From Halobacterium salinarum DSM 3754 (GTDB taxonomy: Archaea; Halobacteriota; Halobacteria; Halobacteriales; Halobacteriaceae), in assembly GCF_008124605.1 (NCBI RefSeq), contig NZ_VRYN01000001.1:124001-188000 (forward strand): a stretch of DNA of 64,000 bases, read 5' to 3'. The first letter of the stretch is position 1. Every line of letters starts with the position of its first letter. The notes beneath the pieces were generated by a model. That model saw only the letters and a list, made by a program, of their open reading frames with translations, was not told the origin of the DNA and ran no database searches. Below are positions 23,599 through 32,692 of the stretch, piece by piece. The position numbers and the translations under genes are program-made.

Positions 23599-24741
23599 AT
23601 GGATATCTCTGACATTGCGGCAAACGACTACGTGGAAGTCGACGCCGAACAGCGACTCGGGAAGGTGCGGTCGCTGTTCGAGCGTGAGAACCCCAAGGGC
23701 GTCATCGTCACCGAGGCCGGCGCGTACGACGGCGTCATCACGGAGCGCCAGCTCATCCAGTCGCATATCGGCGACGACACCAGGGTCGCGGCCATGGTCA
23801 CGGACGCGCCGAAGGTCAGCCGGACCGAGGACGTGCGCGAGACAGCGCGCATGCTCGTCGAGGGCGGCACGAAGATCGCGCCCGTGTTCGAGGCCGGATC
23901 GCTGTGGGGCGTGATCACTGAGGACGCCATTCTGGACGCCGTGCTAGCGAACCTCGACGCGCTCGATGTCCGGGATATATACACCGAACACGTGGTGACG
24001 GTCGACGAGGACGACAGCATGGGCCGCGTGATCAATCTGTTGCGCGAGCACGGCATCTCGCGGCTGCCGGTCGTCGACGACGCCGGGCTGCTGTCGGGGA
24101 TCGTCACGCGCTACGACATCGTCGATTTCGTCGTGCGTGACACCGAGAAGACCACCGTCGGGGATCGCAGCGGCGAGATCGAGCGCCTGCTCGATCTCCC
24201 GGTGTCCGACGAGATGACGAGCCCGGTCAAGACGGCGAGCTTCGACGACTCGGTGCGGGACGCCGTCGACGACATGCTCGCACACGACTACTCGGGGGTC
24301 ATCGTCACGCCCGACGACGACGAGCGCGCGGTCGGCGGCATCCTCACGAAGACCGACGTGTTGCGCGCGCTGTCGTACACCGAGGAGGAACACCTCGACG
24401 TGCAGATCACGAACATCGACCTGCTGGACACGCTGTCCCGCCAGGAGGTCCGCGAGCGCATCGAGAACGTCGTCGCGAAGTACGGGGATATGGACGTCCA
24501 TCACGCCCACGTCCGGCTCTCCAAGCACAAGGAGAAGCTCCGCGGGACGCCGCTGATTCAGTCACAGATCCGGCTGCGCACGAACAAGGGCCAGATCGCC
24601 GGAACCGGCGAAGGGTACGGCGCGGACAACTCCTTCCACGTCGCCCTGGACAAGCTCGAACGGAACGTGCTCGAGCTCAAGGGGATCGAGCACGACGAGG
24701 AGTACGAGGGCCAGCTCCTCCGGAAGCTCAACGACCTGTAG
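23599..24741 (+). CDS. Four-CBS-domain protein with C-terminal HPF/RaiA-like domain
   Basis: 380 residues. Four CBS motifs in two pairs (about 1-57, 70-125, 130-190, 210-265), each with a VxExxxxxGVIxxxx-type strand; CBS pairs bind adenine nucleotides. Residues ~270-380 resemble a ribosome hibernation (sigma-54 modulation/S30EA) fold: RERIENVVAKYGDMDVHHAHVRLSKHK, followed by EGYGADNSFHVALDKLERNV. The fusion suggests energy sensing coupled to ribosome or RNA binding; that link is inference. It ends in a strong inverted repeat. Confidence 0.82.
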   Translation: MDISDIAANDYVEVDAEQRLGKVRSLFERENPKGVIVTEAGAYDGVITERQLIQSHIGDDTRVAAMVTDAPKVSRTEDVRETARMLVEGGTKIAPVFEAGSLWGVITEDAILDAVLANLDALDVRDIYTEHVVTVDEDDSMGRVINLLREHGISRLPVVDDAGLLSGIVTRYDIVDFVVRDTEKTTVGDRSGEIERLLDLPVSDEMTSPVKTASFDDSVRDAVDDMLAHDYSGVIVTPDDDERAVGGILTKTDVLRALSYTEEEHLDVQITNIDLLDTLSRQEVRERIENVVAKYGDMDVHHAHVRLSKHKEKLRGTPLIQSQIRLRTNKGQIAGTGEGYGADNSFHVALDKLERNVLELKGIEHDEEYEGQLLRKLNDL

Positions 24742-24752
24742 GCACCGCCGTC

Positions 24753-24776
24753 GGGCGTGCTTATATGAGCACGCCC
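24753..24776 (+). promoter_or_regulatory. 8-bp inverted repeat enclosing a TATA box
   Basis: GGGCGTGC (24753-24760) and GCACGCCC (24769-24776) are perfect inverted repeats; the 8-nt spacer TTATATGA holds a TATA box 30 bp before the ATG at 24794. It could be an operator that masks the TATA box, a 3' hairpin of the CBS gene transcript, or both. Confidence 0.5.
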
Positions 24777-24793
24777 GTCGTAGGGCATCGCGC

Positions 24794-24985
24794 ATGAGGT
24801 TTGATTTCACACGCGCGGTCGGATTGCTCGCTGCGTTCGTGGCCGTCGGCATGATCGGGCTCTCGGCGGCGGACGTCATGCCGGCGCGCGTGATGTTCAT
24901 GATGGTGTTGCCGTCGATGATCGTGTTCGCGGCGATCTCGTTTCTCATCGGCATGAAACACGGCGAGCACCGCATCACGGGGTGA
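24794..24985 (+). CDS. Small haloarchaeal membrane protein (DUF7333-like)
   Basis: 63 residues from ATG 24794. Two hydrophobic helices (about 8-26 and 30-52) and a short polar tail (MKHGEHRITG). The TATA box about 30 bp upstream supports a nearly leaderless transcript. I believe the family is haloarchaeal DUF7333; function unknown. Convergent with radB. Confidence 0.65.
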   Translation: MRFDFTRAVGLLAAFVAVGMIGLSAADVMPARVMFMMVLPSMIVFAAISFLIGMKHGEHRITG

Positions 24986-24992
24986 CGCGCCG

Positions 24993-25703
24993 TCAGTAGT
25001 CGTCGGCACTGGCGGCGTCGATGCCCCCGTCAGTGATCTGGAACTGGGCGTGTTCGCCGTCGGGCTTGGCGCGGTGTTTCTCCAGCGTCGCGCGCCGGGT
25101 GCCGCCGCGGAACCGGTCGAGCCGGAGGACGGTGCCCGTCCAGTGTGCGAGCGTGTGGCCGCCCAGCGGGCGGGCGCGGTCGCTGTCGTTGTCGACGTCG
25201 GTGAACACCTGGTTCGTGACGACGACCGCGAGGTCGTGTTTGCGCGCCAGCGACAGCAGGTGTGTGATCTGGTCGGCGACCTGGCGGAGCGCGTCGCCCG
25301 TGGTGTCGTCGCCGCCGCGGGCCAGCCGGTAGAACCCGGTCACGGAGTCCACCACGATGAGGTCCGCGCGGTCGGCGAAGTCGGCGGTGTCGCGGACGGC
25401 TTGGGCCTGTTCGTCGAAGTCGTGGGCGTCGGAGACGATGACGTTCGCGGACGCCGCCTCGGGGTCGGTGGCGCGCGCCTCCAGTAGCTGCTGGAAGCGC
25501 GCGAGCGAGAGGCCTTCGGTGTCGACGTAGACGGCGAGGCCGCCGGCGGCGGCGGTGGTCACGGCGGTTGTGAGCGCGACGTTCGTCTTGCCGGCGGCGG
25601 GTGGCCCGTACAGCTGCGTGACGGTGCCGCGCTCGACACCGCCGCCGAGCAGCTCGTCGAGTGCGCCACAGCCGGTCGGGAGGTGGGTGTCGTCCTCGCG
25701 CAC
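24993..25703 (-). CDS. radB: RadB, RecA/RadA-family recombination protein
   Basis: 236 residues, single ATPase domain without the N-terminal HhH domain of RadA, as usual for RadB. Marks: TGCGALDELLGGGVERG, Walker A GPPAAGKTN (~32-40), VYVDTEGLS, Walker B LIVVDSVTGFY, and VVVTNQVFTDVD. It is a RadA paralogue in homologous recombination and repair. No operon partner. Confidence 0.95.
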   Translation of the reverse strand: MREDDTHLPTGCGALDELLGGGVERGTVTQLYGPPAAGKTNVALTTAVTTAAAGGLAVYVDTEGLSLARFQQLLEARATDPEAASANVIVSDAHDFDEQAQAVRDTADFADRADLIVVDSVTGFYRLARGGDDTTGDALRQVADQITHLLSLARKHDLAVVVTNQVFTDVDNDSDRARPLGGHTLAHWTGTVLRLDRFRGGTRRATLEKHRAKPDGEHAQFQITDGGIDAASADDY

Positions 25704-25803
25704 GGGATGTCGTTGGCGCGCCGCTGGGTAAACACCCGTGGTCGATGCCCGGCGGGCGCGAGAACGAGAGGCGTGTTGGCGCGGTCAGCGGCCCGGAGGC
25801 CGG

Positions 25804-26571
25804 TTAGACGGCGTCCTGGGGCGGGCTGACAGTGGCGTCGAGGAGCTCGGTGAAACGCGGGCCCGCGAGCGACCGGTCGCGGGCGATCTCCGTGTCACTG
25901 GGGACGGCGGCCGGCGTGAGGTCGGTCGTGTCGACGCCGAGGGCAGACAGCACGCGTTCGTGGAGTTCGTAGACGCTGAGCCGCGGCCCGGGGGCGTGGA
26001 AGACGCCGGTGTGGTCGGTCTCCGCGAGCTCCGTGATGGCGTCGGCAACGTCGGTGACGTGGACCGGGCTCCGATAGACGTCGTCGTGGCGTTGACAGGC
26101 GCCGCCGTCGAGGGCATCCCGGGCGGCGGCGAGCTGGGGGGTGAGCGGGTCGGTCGCGTAGCAGCTGCTGACCCGGAGGACGACGCCGTTGTCGGTGTCG
26201 TGGCGGTCGACGTGGTCTTCGAACACTTGGATGCGGCGGCCGGTGTCGTCGCAGGGCGTGCGAACGTCGTCGGGGCGGTAGTCGCCGTCGGTGCCGTCGA
26301 ACACCGCGCCGGTGGACGCGTAGACGAGGCGGCGGTCCGCGCAGGCGTCGACGAGCGCGCTGACGGCGTCGACGTACGCCGGGATCGGCACGTCGGCGGT
26401 GTGGACCGGTGCGGTGACGATGACGGTGTCTGGGTCGTGGGCGGCGATGTGGGCAGCGGGGTCGTCGGCGAACACGTCGAATTCGGTCGGGTGTGAGGTG
26501 GCCGTGACGCCGGCGCGTGCGGCGAGGGCGGCGTCAAGCGGGCCTGTGTCGCCGACGACGAGCGCGTCCAT
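25804..26571 (-). CDS. RmlD/epimerase-like SDR protein with lost catalytic residues
   Basis: 255 residues. Rossmann start MDALVVGDTGPLDAAL resembles an extended SDR, though the third Gly of the cofactor loop is Asp13. STGAVFDGTDGDYRPDD (87-102) matches the dTDP-4-dehydrorhamnose reductase strand, but where those enzymes have Tyr-x3-Lys this protein has Thr110 and Ile114 (DDTGRRIQ). A C-terminal YRSPVHVTDVADAI segment is family-like. So it is homologous to sugar-nucleotide reductases but probably not a normal dehydrogenase. Role unknown; perhaps a cofactor-binding regulator. Confidence 0.75.
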   Translation of the reverse strand: MDALVVGDTGPLDAALAARAGVTATSHPTEFDVFADDPAAHIAAHDPDTVIVTAPVHTADVPIPAYVDAVSALVDACADRRLVYASTGAVFDGTDGDYRPDDVRTPCDDTGRRIQVFEDHVDRHDTDNGVVLRVSSCYATDPLTPQLAAARDALDGGACQRHDDVYRSPVHVTDVADAITELAETDHTGVFHAPGPRLSVYELHERVLSALGVDTTDLTPAAVPSDTEIARDRSLAGPRFTELLDATVSPPQDAV

Positions 26572-26752
26572 ACCTCACGTCCACAACTGCAACTGTAAAA
26601 AGTTCTCTCTCAGGCCCGGGTGGCGGCGGTGGAATCCGGTACATCTTTCACCCATCGCTTAATAGTTATTCACACGGACGAGTGCGTGGCGGTTGACAGA
26701 AAGTACTTCTGTTGGGCCGCCGCACTCGAAACCAACCCCGGAGTCTCCAACC

Positions 26753-28981
26753 ATGAACGAAGTCCAACTGGAGGTCGCGAAAGCCTACCCCAACGATTCG
26801 GGACGGGGGATCGCGCGCCTCGATCCAGACACGCTGTTGCATCTCAAACTCAGCCCGGGAGACATCATCGAAATCGAGGGGGCCGAAACCACGGCCGCGA
26901 AGGTCTGGCGAGCCGACCGCCAAGACTGGAACACGGACACCATCCGGATCGACGGGTTCACGCGCCAGAACGCCGAGGTCGGCATCGGGGAGCGCGTGAA
27001 GATCCGGAAAGCCGACGCGGAAAAAGCGGACACGCTCGTCCTCGCACCCCCCGAGGAAGCGAGCGTGCAGTTCGGCAGTGACGCCGCCGGCATGGTCAAA
27101 CGCCAGATCCTCAAGCGGCCGGTCGTCGCCCGCGACATCGTTCCCGTGATGTCCTCGACGAACCACCCGTTCATGCGATCCCCAGGCCAGGCGATCCCAT
27201 TGATCGCCGTCGAAACGGAGCCTGAGGGCGTCTGCCTGGTGACCGAGGACACCGACGTCGAGCTGCGCGAGGAGCCGATCAGCGGCTTCGAGCGCACCGG
27301 CGGCGGCATCACGTACGAGGACATCGGCGGCCTCGAAAACGAGATTCAGCGCGTCCGGGAGATGGTCGAACTCCCGATGAAACACCCCCAGATCTTCCAG
27401 AAGCTCGGCATCGAACCGCCACAGGGGGTGTTGCTGCACGGGCCGCCGGGCACCGGGAAGACCCTGCTGGCGAAAGCCGTCGCCAACGAGACGTCGGCGA
27501 GTTTCTTCTCGATCGCCGGTCCCGAGATCATCTCGAAGTATTACGGCGAATCCGAGCAGCAGCTCCGGGAGATCTTCGAGGACGCCAAAGACGACTCGCC
27601 GTCGATCATCTTCATCGACGAGCTGGACTCCATCGCGCCCAAGCGCGAGGACGTCACCGGCGAGGTCGAGCGCCGTGTGGTCGCCCAGCTGTTGACGATG
27701 ATGGACGGCCTGGAGGGCCGCGGGCAGGTCATCGTCATCGCGGCGACCAACCGCGTCGACGCCGTCGACCCCGCGCTGCGGCGGCCGGGGCGTTTCGACC
27801 GCGAGATCGAGATCGGCGTCCCCGACGAGATCGGGCGCGAGGAGATCCTGAAGATCCACACCCGGGGGATGCCGCTGTCCGACGACGTGAACCTCTCGAC
27901 GCTGGCCGACGACACCCACGGGTTCGTCGGCGCGGACATCGAGAGCCTCAGCAAGGAGGCCGCGATGCGGGCGCTGCGCCGGTACCTCCCGGAGATCGAT
28001 CTCGACGAGGAGGACATCCCGCCGAGCCTGATCGACCGCATGATCGTCAAGCGCGAGGACTTCAAGGGCGCGCTCAGCGAGGTGGAGCCGTCCGCGATGC
28101 GGGAGGTCCTCGTGGAGCTGCCGAAGATCACGTGGGACGACGTCGGCGGGCTCACGGAGGCGAAAAACAACGTCAAGGAGTCCGTTGAGTGGCCGCTGAA
28201 CCAGCCCGAGAAGTTCACGCGGATGGGCGTCGAGCCGCCCGCCGGCGTGTTGCTGTACGGGCCGCCGGGCACCGGGAAGACGCTGATGGCGAAGGCCGTC
28301 GCCAACGAGACGAACGCCAACTTCATCTCGGTGCGGGGGCCACAGCTGCTGTCGAAGTGGGTCGGCGAAAGCGAGAAGGCGATCCGCCAGACGTTCCGGA
28401 AGGCCCGCCAGGTCGCGCCGACCGTGATCTTCTTCGACGAGCTGGACAGCCTCGCGCCCGGCCGCGGGCAGACCGGCGGGAACAACGTCAGCGAGCGCGT
28501 CGTCAACCAGCTGTTGACCGAGCTGGACGGCCTCGAGGAGATGGAGGAAGTGATGGTGATCGCGGCGACCAACCGCCCGGACATCATCGACCCGGCGTTG
28601 ATCCGCAGCGGGCGCTTCGACCGCCTCGTACAGGTCGGCCAGCCGGGGATCGAGGGCCGCGAGCAGATCCTGAAGATCCACACCCAGGACACGCCGCTGG
28701 CGGCGGACGTCTCGCTTCGGGAGCTCGCCGAGCGCGCGGACGGCTACGTGGGCAGCGACCTCGCGAACATCGCCCGGGAGGCAGCCATCGAGGCGCTCCG
28801 GGACGACGAGGACGCCGACGACGTCGGCATGGCGCATTTCCGGGCGGCCATGGAGAACGTCCGGCCGACGATCACCGACGACCTCATGGAGTATTACGAC
28901 CAGGTCGAAGACCAGTTCAAGGGCAGCCAGGGCCCCAACGTGAACAGCCGCCAGGGCAGCGAGCACATCGGCTTCCAGTAG
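26753..28981 (+). CDS. cdc48: Cdc48/VAT-type AAA+ ATPase
   Basis: 742 residues from ATG 26753 ([15 protein letters not shown]). N-domain (1-~180) with the double-psi barrel start, then two AAA modules: D1 with GPPGTGKT (~230), pore loop KYYGES and [15 protein letters not shown]2 with GPPGTGKT (~503), pore loop KWVGES and [14 protein letters not shown]. Arg fingers RPGRFDRE and RSGRFDRL are present. It unfolds proteins, often for the proteasome. An upstream in-frame ATG at 26693 would add 20 non-conserved residues. A TATA-like CTTAATAG lies near 26656. Confidence 0.95.
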   Translation: MNEVQLEVAKAYPNDSGRGIARLDPDTLLHLKLSPGDIIEIEGAETTAAKVWRADRQDWNTDTIRIDGFTRQNAEVGIGERVKIRKADAEKADTLVLAPPEEASVQFGSDAAGMVKRQILKRPVVARDIVPVMSSTNHPFMRSPGQAIPLIAVETEPEGVCLVTEDTDVELREEPISGFERTGGGITYEDIGGLENEIQRVREMVELPMKHPQIFQKLGIEPPQGVLLHGPPGTGKTLLAKAVANETSASFFSIAGPEIISKYYGESEQQLREIFEDAKDDSPSIIFIDELDSIAPKREDVTGEVERRVVAQLLTMMDGLEGRGQVIVIAATNRVDAVDPALRRPGRFDREIEIGVPDEIGREEILKIHTRGMPLSDDVNLSTLADDTHGFVGADIESLSKEAAMRALRRYLPEIDLDEEDIPPSLIDRMIVKREDFKGALSEVEPSAMREVLVELPKITWDDVGGLTEAKNNVKESVEWPLNQPEKFTRMGVEPPAGVLLYGPPGTGKTLMAKAVANETNANFISVRGPQLLSKWVGESEKAIRQTFRKARQVAPTVIFFDELDSLAPGRGQTGGNNVSERVVNQLLTELDGLEEMEEVMVIAATNRPDIIDPALIRSGRFDRLVQVGQPGIEGREQILKIHTQDTPLAADVSLRELAERADGYVGSDLANIAREAAIEALRDDEDADDVGMAHFRAAMENVRPTITDDLMEYYDQVEDQFKGSQGPNVNSRQGSEHIGFQ

Positions 28982-29064
28982 CCGACACGGCGGCGTGTTT
29001 CCGCCGTGCGGTCGCGACAGGCTGCGCTGGGCGATGCGAATACGGCACCCCCTGAGAAGACCAG

Positions 29065-29439
29065 CTACTCGTCGACGCGGGTGGCGTTCACTTGGCCGTC
29101 CTGGCCGGGGCGGGAGGTGACGCGGGCCGTGCCGGCGTCCGTTTCGATGATTGCGCCCTTCGTGATGATGTTTCGGCGGGCGTAGTTGGGGTTGGCGTCG
29201 TTGGCGCTGACGTCCTCGATGGTGGCGCGTTCGGCGCCGGAGTCGGTGGCGACGTTCACGACGTTCGTGGAGAGCACGCGCACTTTCTCGGCGTCGCCGC
29301 GCACGTCGACGGTTCGGAACCGGGGTTCGCCGACGGTCGTTTCGGTGGGTTCGCGGCCGAGTTCGCTTTTCGACTTCTTCGAGCGCGGTCGGAGTCGCGC
29401 GCCCGTCTTCGAGCGCTTCGAACGGCCTTGGTATTGCAT
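29065..29439 (-). CDS. rps8e: Ribosomal protein S8e
   Basis: 124 residues from ATG 29439 (MQYQGRSKRSKTG). Small-subunit protein of archaea and eukaryotes. Typical basic N-terminus with TGARLRPRSKKSKSELGREPTET and the NPNYARRNIITKGAIIET strand. Stand-alone on the minus strand between cdc48 and the DUF2240 gene, separate from the ribosomal superoperon. Confidence 0.95.
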   Translation of the reverse strand: MQYQGRSKRSKTGARLRPRSKKSKSELGREPTETTVGEPRFRTVDVRGDAEKVRVLSTNVVNVATDSGAERATIEDVSANDANPNYARRNIITKGAIIETDAGTARVTSRPGQDGQVNATRVDE

Positions 29440-29525
29440 ACCCGAGACCAACACCAGGACGCACTTGAAAGGCTCGGTTAGGCGACAACGCAGGGTTTAG
29501 GCGCGTGCCGGCGCTACGCGCAGCC

Positions 29526-29981
29526 ATGAGTCTCCGGGTTGCGACGGCCGCGCCGTTCAAGCAGAAGGGACGGACGCAGGTCGCCGAGCAGGCGTTCGTG
29601 GTGGCGTTGTCCCTTGACCGGGAGTGGATGAGTGCCGATCAGGCCAAGCGCCTGTTGGACATGGCGGACGCGGAGGGGCTCGTCGAGCGGGTCGCGGACG
29701 GGGACGTGGCCGCGACGTTCGATCCCGGCGCTGTCGAGATCCCCGAGGGGTTCGTGCCGGACGCGTCGTTGTTCCAGGAGCGGTCGGGTTTCGAGCGCGC
29801 GCTGGACGCGCTGGTTGCGGCGGGGTTCGACCGCCAGGAGACGGTGGCGGCGGTCAACGACCTCCAGCAGGCGGTGGGCGTGACCGCGGACGCGGCGGCA
29901 GTGGTGTACGCGCGCCAGCAGGGCGTTGCGGCGTCGGGTGCGGCGGAGGCGGCACAGGAGGGCGTGCTGGATGGTCGCTGA
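29526..29981 (+). CDS. DUF2240 family protein
   Basis: 151 residues from ATG 29526 (MSLRVATAAPFKQKG). Helix-rich: an N-terminal LDREWMSADQAKRLLDMADAEGLVER segment looks like a winged-helix DNA-binding unit, then DPGAVEIPEGFVPD and an Ala-rich C-terminal helical part. I recognise the first half as DUF2240, an archaeal family of unknown function. The 3' end overlaps the next gene by 11 bp. Confidence 0.75.
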   Translation: MSLRVATAAPFKQKGRTQVAEQAFVVALSLDREWMSADQAKRLLDMADAEGLVERVADGDVAATFDPGAVEIPEGFVPDASLFQERSGFERALDALVAAGFDRQETVAAVNDLQQAVGVTADAAAVVYARQQGVAASGAAEAAQEGVLDGR

Positions 29982-30354
29982 CCGGATCACGGACGGGACG
30001 CGCATCGCGGAGCTGTTGGCGAGCGAGGTGACGGGCCACGAGCGTGCGCCCTACGACCGGACGAGCGTCGTGGACGCCGCGCCGGACGTGGAGCCGACGG
30101 CCGACGGCGCGCGCGCCTACGACGTGGCCCACGACGGGACGGTGGTGGCGCGCGTGTTCGTGCAGCCCGAGCGGATCCGGGTGGCGGTGTTCAGCGGGCT
30201 GGACGCCGCCGACGCGGCCGCCGAGGACGCCGGGCTGCGGGCGCGGCCGGTCGCGAGCGACCCCGCGCGCCTCGTGGTGTTCGTCGCGTCCGGGGCGGCG
30301 ACCAAGCGCGCGCTGGACGTGCTCGGTGCGGCGGTCGCGGCCCGCGAGGACTGA
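29971..30354 (+). CDS. Haloarchaeal conserved hypothetical protein
   Basis: 127 residues from ATG 29971, overlapping the DUF2240 gene by 11 bp, so the two form an operon. N-terminal RITDGTRIAELLASEVTG, then alternating strands and Ala-rich helices (VFVQPERIRVAVFSGLDAAD, LVVFVASGAATKRALDVL). No metal site, membrane segment or family is recognised. The acidic composition and coupling support a real gene. Confidence 0.72.
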   Translation: MVADRITDGTRIAELLASEVTGHERAPYDRTSVVDAAPDVEPTADGARAYDVAHDGTVVARVFVQPERIRVAVFSGLDAADAAAEDAGLRARPVASDPARLVVFVASGAATKRALDVLGAAVAARED

Positions 30355-30449
30355 GTGTCGGCTGGCGGGCACGCGGTGCAGGACGAACGCTGTGGTTTCG
30401 GTCCGTGCGGAAGCGAATCGCTTTTGCGGGTTTGCCGGCACGCGAACGT

Positions 30450-31253
30450 ATGAGCTTCGTCGAGGAACTCGGGGCCCGCATCGAGGCGGCTGACTCGGTG
30501 GTGAGCGTGGGTCTCGATCCGGACATGGAGCGGCTTCCGGAGGACGTACAGGACGCGGAGCTGCCGCGGTGGGCGTTCAACCGCCGCATCATCGACGCGA
30601 CCCACGAGCACGCCGCGGTGTTCAAGCCGAACGCGGCGTTCTACGAGGACAGCGACGGGTGGCGCGCGCTCCGGGAGACGGTGGCGTACGCCCACGGCAA
30701 GGGCGTGCCCGTGTTGTTGGACGCGAAGCGCGCGGACATCGGGAACACGGCCCGCCAGTACGCCGAGATCCTGGCGCACGTCGACGCCATCACCGTCAAC
30801 CCGTACCTCGGGGAGGACGCCCTGCAGCCGTTCCTCACGCAGGACGAGGCGGGCGTGTTCGTGTTGTGTCGCACCTCCAACGAGGGCGGGATGGATTTCC
30901 AGCATCTCGAACTCGCGGCCTACGACCGCCGGCTCTACGAGCACGTCGCCGAGCGGGCGGCCGAGTGGAACGCCCAGTACGGGGATGTCGGGCTGGTGGT
31001 GGGCGCAACCGCGCCCGACGAGCTCCAGGCCATCCGGGAGCGCGTGCCGGAGCTGCCGTTCCTGGTGCCGGGCGTGGGCGCGCAGGGCGGCGACGCCGAG
31101 GCCGCCGTGGAGTACGGGCTCAACGACGACGGCGTCGGGCTGGTGAACTCGACGCGCGGCGTCATCTTCGCGGGCGAACACGGCTCAGCGTGGGCGGCGG
31201 CGGCCGGCGACGCGGCGCGGACGCTGCGCGAGCGCCTGAACCGCCACCGGTAG
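30450..31253 (+). CDS. pyrF: Orotidine 5'-phosphate decarboxylase
   Basis: 267 residues from ATG 30450 (MSFVEELGARI). It makes UMP from OMP in pyrimidine synthesis. The catalytic DAKRADIGNT (~93-102) with the Asp-Lys-Asp tetrad residues is present; VVSVGLDPDMERLP near the start and LVPGVGAQGG plus NSTRGVIFAG at the end form the phosphate site. Long type-2 form, as in haloarchaea. In-frame sequence upstream of this ATG is not conserved in character. Confidence 0.95.
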   Translation: MSFVEELGARIEAADSVVSVGLDPDMERLPEDVQDAELPRWAFNRRIIDATHEHAAVFKPNAAFYEDSDGWRALRETVAYAHGKGVPVLLDAKRADIGNTARQYAEILAHVDAITVNPYLGEDALQPFLTQDEAGVFVLCRTSNEGGMDFQHLELAAYDRRLYEHVAERAAEWNAQYGDVGLVVGATAPDELQAIRERVPELPFLVPGVGAQGGDAEAAVEYGLNDDGVGLVNSTRGVIFAGEHGSAWAAAAGDAARTLRERLNRHR

Positions 31254-31415
31254 TCAGCGGCGGCCCGGAGCCGGGTGGTCGCCCGCGTCGGGAGCGCAGT
31301 CAGTGCAGACGCCGCGTGCGTCGTGGTGGGTGTCACAGACGACGCTCCCGCAGCGGTCACAGACCCGCTGTGCACCCGGGGCGCGACAGATCGAGCAGAC
31401 GCCGGTCACGCTCAT
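31254..31415 (-). CDS. Small double zinc-finger protein
   Basis: 53 residues from ATG 31415 (MSVTGVCSICRAPG). Metal-binding pairs: CSIC, CDRC, a CDTHHD segment and CTDC: eight Cys/His candidates spaced as a HIT- or B-box-like cross-brace finger. The stop directly abuts the pyrF stop (convergent). Similar tiny zinc proteins are common in haloarchaea; partner unknown. Confidence 0.72.
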   Translation of the reverse strand: MSVTGVCSICRAPGAQRVCDRCGSVVCDTHHDARGVCTDCAPDAGDHPAPGRR

Positions 31416-31467
31416 ACCGGGTGTACGGGCCGGGCGGGCGTAACCGTGGGGGAGGCAAACACCCTTG

Positions 31468-31977
31468 ATGGTGGACTGCGTACGACCCGGTGTGCGACCC
31501 AATCGGAGTCTCGTGTGGGGGCTGGCGGTCGTGTTCGGCGTGTGCAGCGTCGTTTTCGGTGTGCTCGCAGTGCTGTACAGCCCGGTTGCGTTGTCCGTTG
31601 CGGTGCCGTTCGGCGGGGTTGCAGGGCTGTTCTACTACCACGCCTCCGGGCGGCTTCGGCGGCGGACGTTCCGCCGGCAGGCGGGGCGGGCGCGGTCGGC
31701 GCGGCGTGGCCGGACCGCGGGCACCGGGCCACGCGGGGGGCGGTCCCGGGACCGCCAGCAGTCACGCGGGAACCGGGAGTTCACCGACGGCGTCGCCGAC
31801 GACCAGCCGCGGCGCTCCGATTACCGGGTGTTGGACCTGGAGCCGGGCGCGGACGAGGAGGCCGTGACTGCGGCCTACCGGGAGAAGGCACAGGAGTTGC
31901 ATCCGGACCGGGGCGGGGACACTGAGGCGTTCGCGCGCGTGAACGAGGCCTACGAGCGGCTCCAGGGGGACGCGTAG
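31468..31977 (+). CDS. Membrane-anchored J-domain protein
   Basis: 169 residues from ATG 31468. Two hydrophobic helices (about 13-35 and 40-57), then a strongly basic Arg/Gly linker (60-105), then a C-terminal J domain (117-169) with the HPD tripeptide at 145-147 (LHPDRGG). J domains stimulate Hsp70 ATPase; here the domain would be held at the cytoplasmic membrane face. No dnaK/dnaJ lies nearby. Similar membrane J proteins occur widely in haloarchaea. Confidence 0.85.
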   Translation: MVDCVRPGVRPNRSLVWGLAVVFGVCSVVFGVLAVLYSPVALSVAVPFGGVAGLFYYHASGRLRRRTFRRQAGRARSARRGRTAGTGPRGGRSRDRQQSRGNREFTDGVADDQPRRSDYRVLDLEPGADEEAVTAAYREKAQELHPDRGGDTEAFARVNEAYERLQGDA

Positions 31978-32006
31978 GTTTACCGTCCCGGGAGTGTAGG
32001 GGGAGT

Positions 32007-32618
32007 GTGCGCGCGATCTATTTCGATCTCGATCGGACGCTGATTCACACCGAGCCGTCGGTCACCGCTGCCCTGGAGGACGCCTTCGAGCGGGTGGCCG
32101 GTGAGAGTCCACGGGCGTGGCTGGAGGCGTACGGCGACGGGTTCGTCGAGCGGTTCCAGGCGTGTGCGCCCGCGCCGTACCGGGGCGGCGTCGAGCACGT
32201 GCGTGCGGAGACGGAGTTCGAGTGCGGTGTCGAGGAGACGGTGGGCGCGTTGCTGGACGCCGAGGTGGCGGCGACCGAGCCGACACCGGACGCGGCGGCA
32301 ACGCTCGAACGCGTGGCGGCGGCCCATCCGGTCGGCGTGTTGACCAACGGTGTGCCGGAGTGGCAGCGCGCAAAGCTCGCCGCCGCGGGGCTGGCGGGCC
32401 ACGTCGACGCGGTCGTGACGGCGTACGAGGCGGGCGCACACAAGCCCGCGCCGGAGCCGTTCGCACTGGCCGAGCGCCGCCTGCCGGCCGACGGGTACGC
32501 GCTCATCGGGGATTCCGACGCGGACGTCGACGGGGCGGCGAGCGCGGGGTGGCGTGGCGTGCGATACGACGGCGGGACGCTCGCCGACGCCGTCGACCGG
32601 ATCGACTGGCCGCAGTGA
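32007..32618 (+). CDS. HAD-superfamily hydrolase
   Basis: 203 residues from GTG 32007 (MRAIYFDLDRTL). HAD motifs: I DLDRT (7-11; both Asp present), II LTNG (~112), III Lys in AHKPAPEPF (~145), IV GDSDADVDGA (~169). A helical cap sits between motifs I and II, so a small-molecule phosphatase is likely. The substrate cannot be read from the sequence. Start is GTG because no earlier in-frame ATG gives motif I at the N-terminus. Confidence 0.85.
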   Translation: MRAIYFDLDRTLIHTEPSVTAALEDAFERVAGESPRAWLEAYGDGFVERFQACAPAPYRGGVEHVRAETEFECGVEETVGALLDAEVAATEPTPDAAATLERVAAAHPVGVLTNGVPEWQRAKLAAAGLAGHVDAVVTAYEAGAHKPAPEPFALAERRLPADGYALIGDSDADVDGAASAGWRGVRYDGGTLADAVDRIDWPQ

Positions 32619-32692
32619 GAGGGGTGCGTGTGGCGTCCGGACGGGGTGTCACTCGGAGAAAGCTTTTGGTCGGTAACGCCTAACCCCAGGGC

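Noticed and set aside
26666-29560. A 964-codon open frame on the minus strand
   Set aside because: Antisense to cdc48, with low-complexity basic composition; the real gene is on the other strand.
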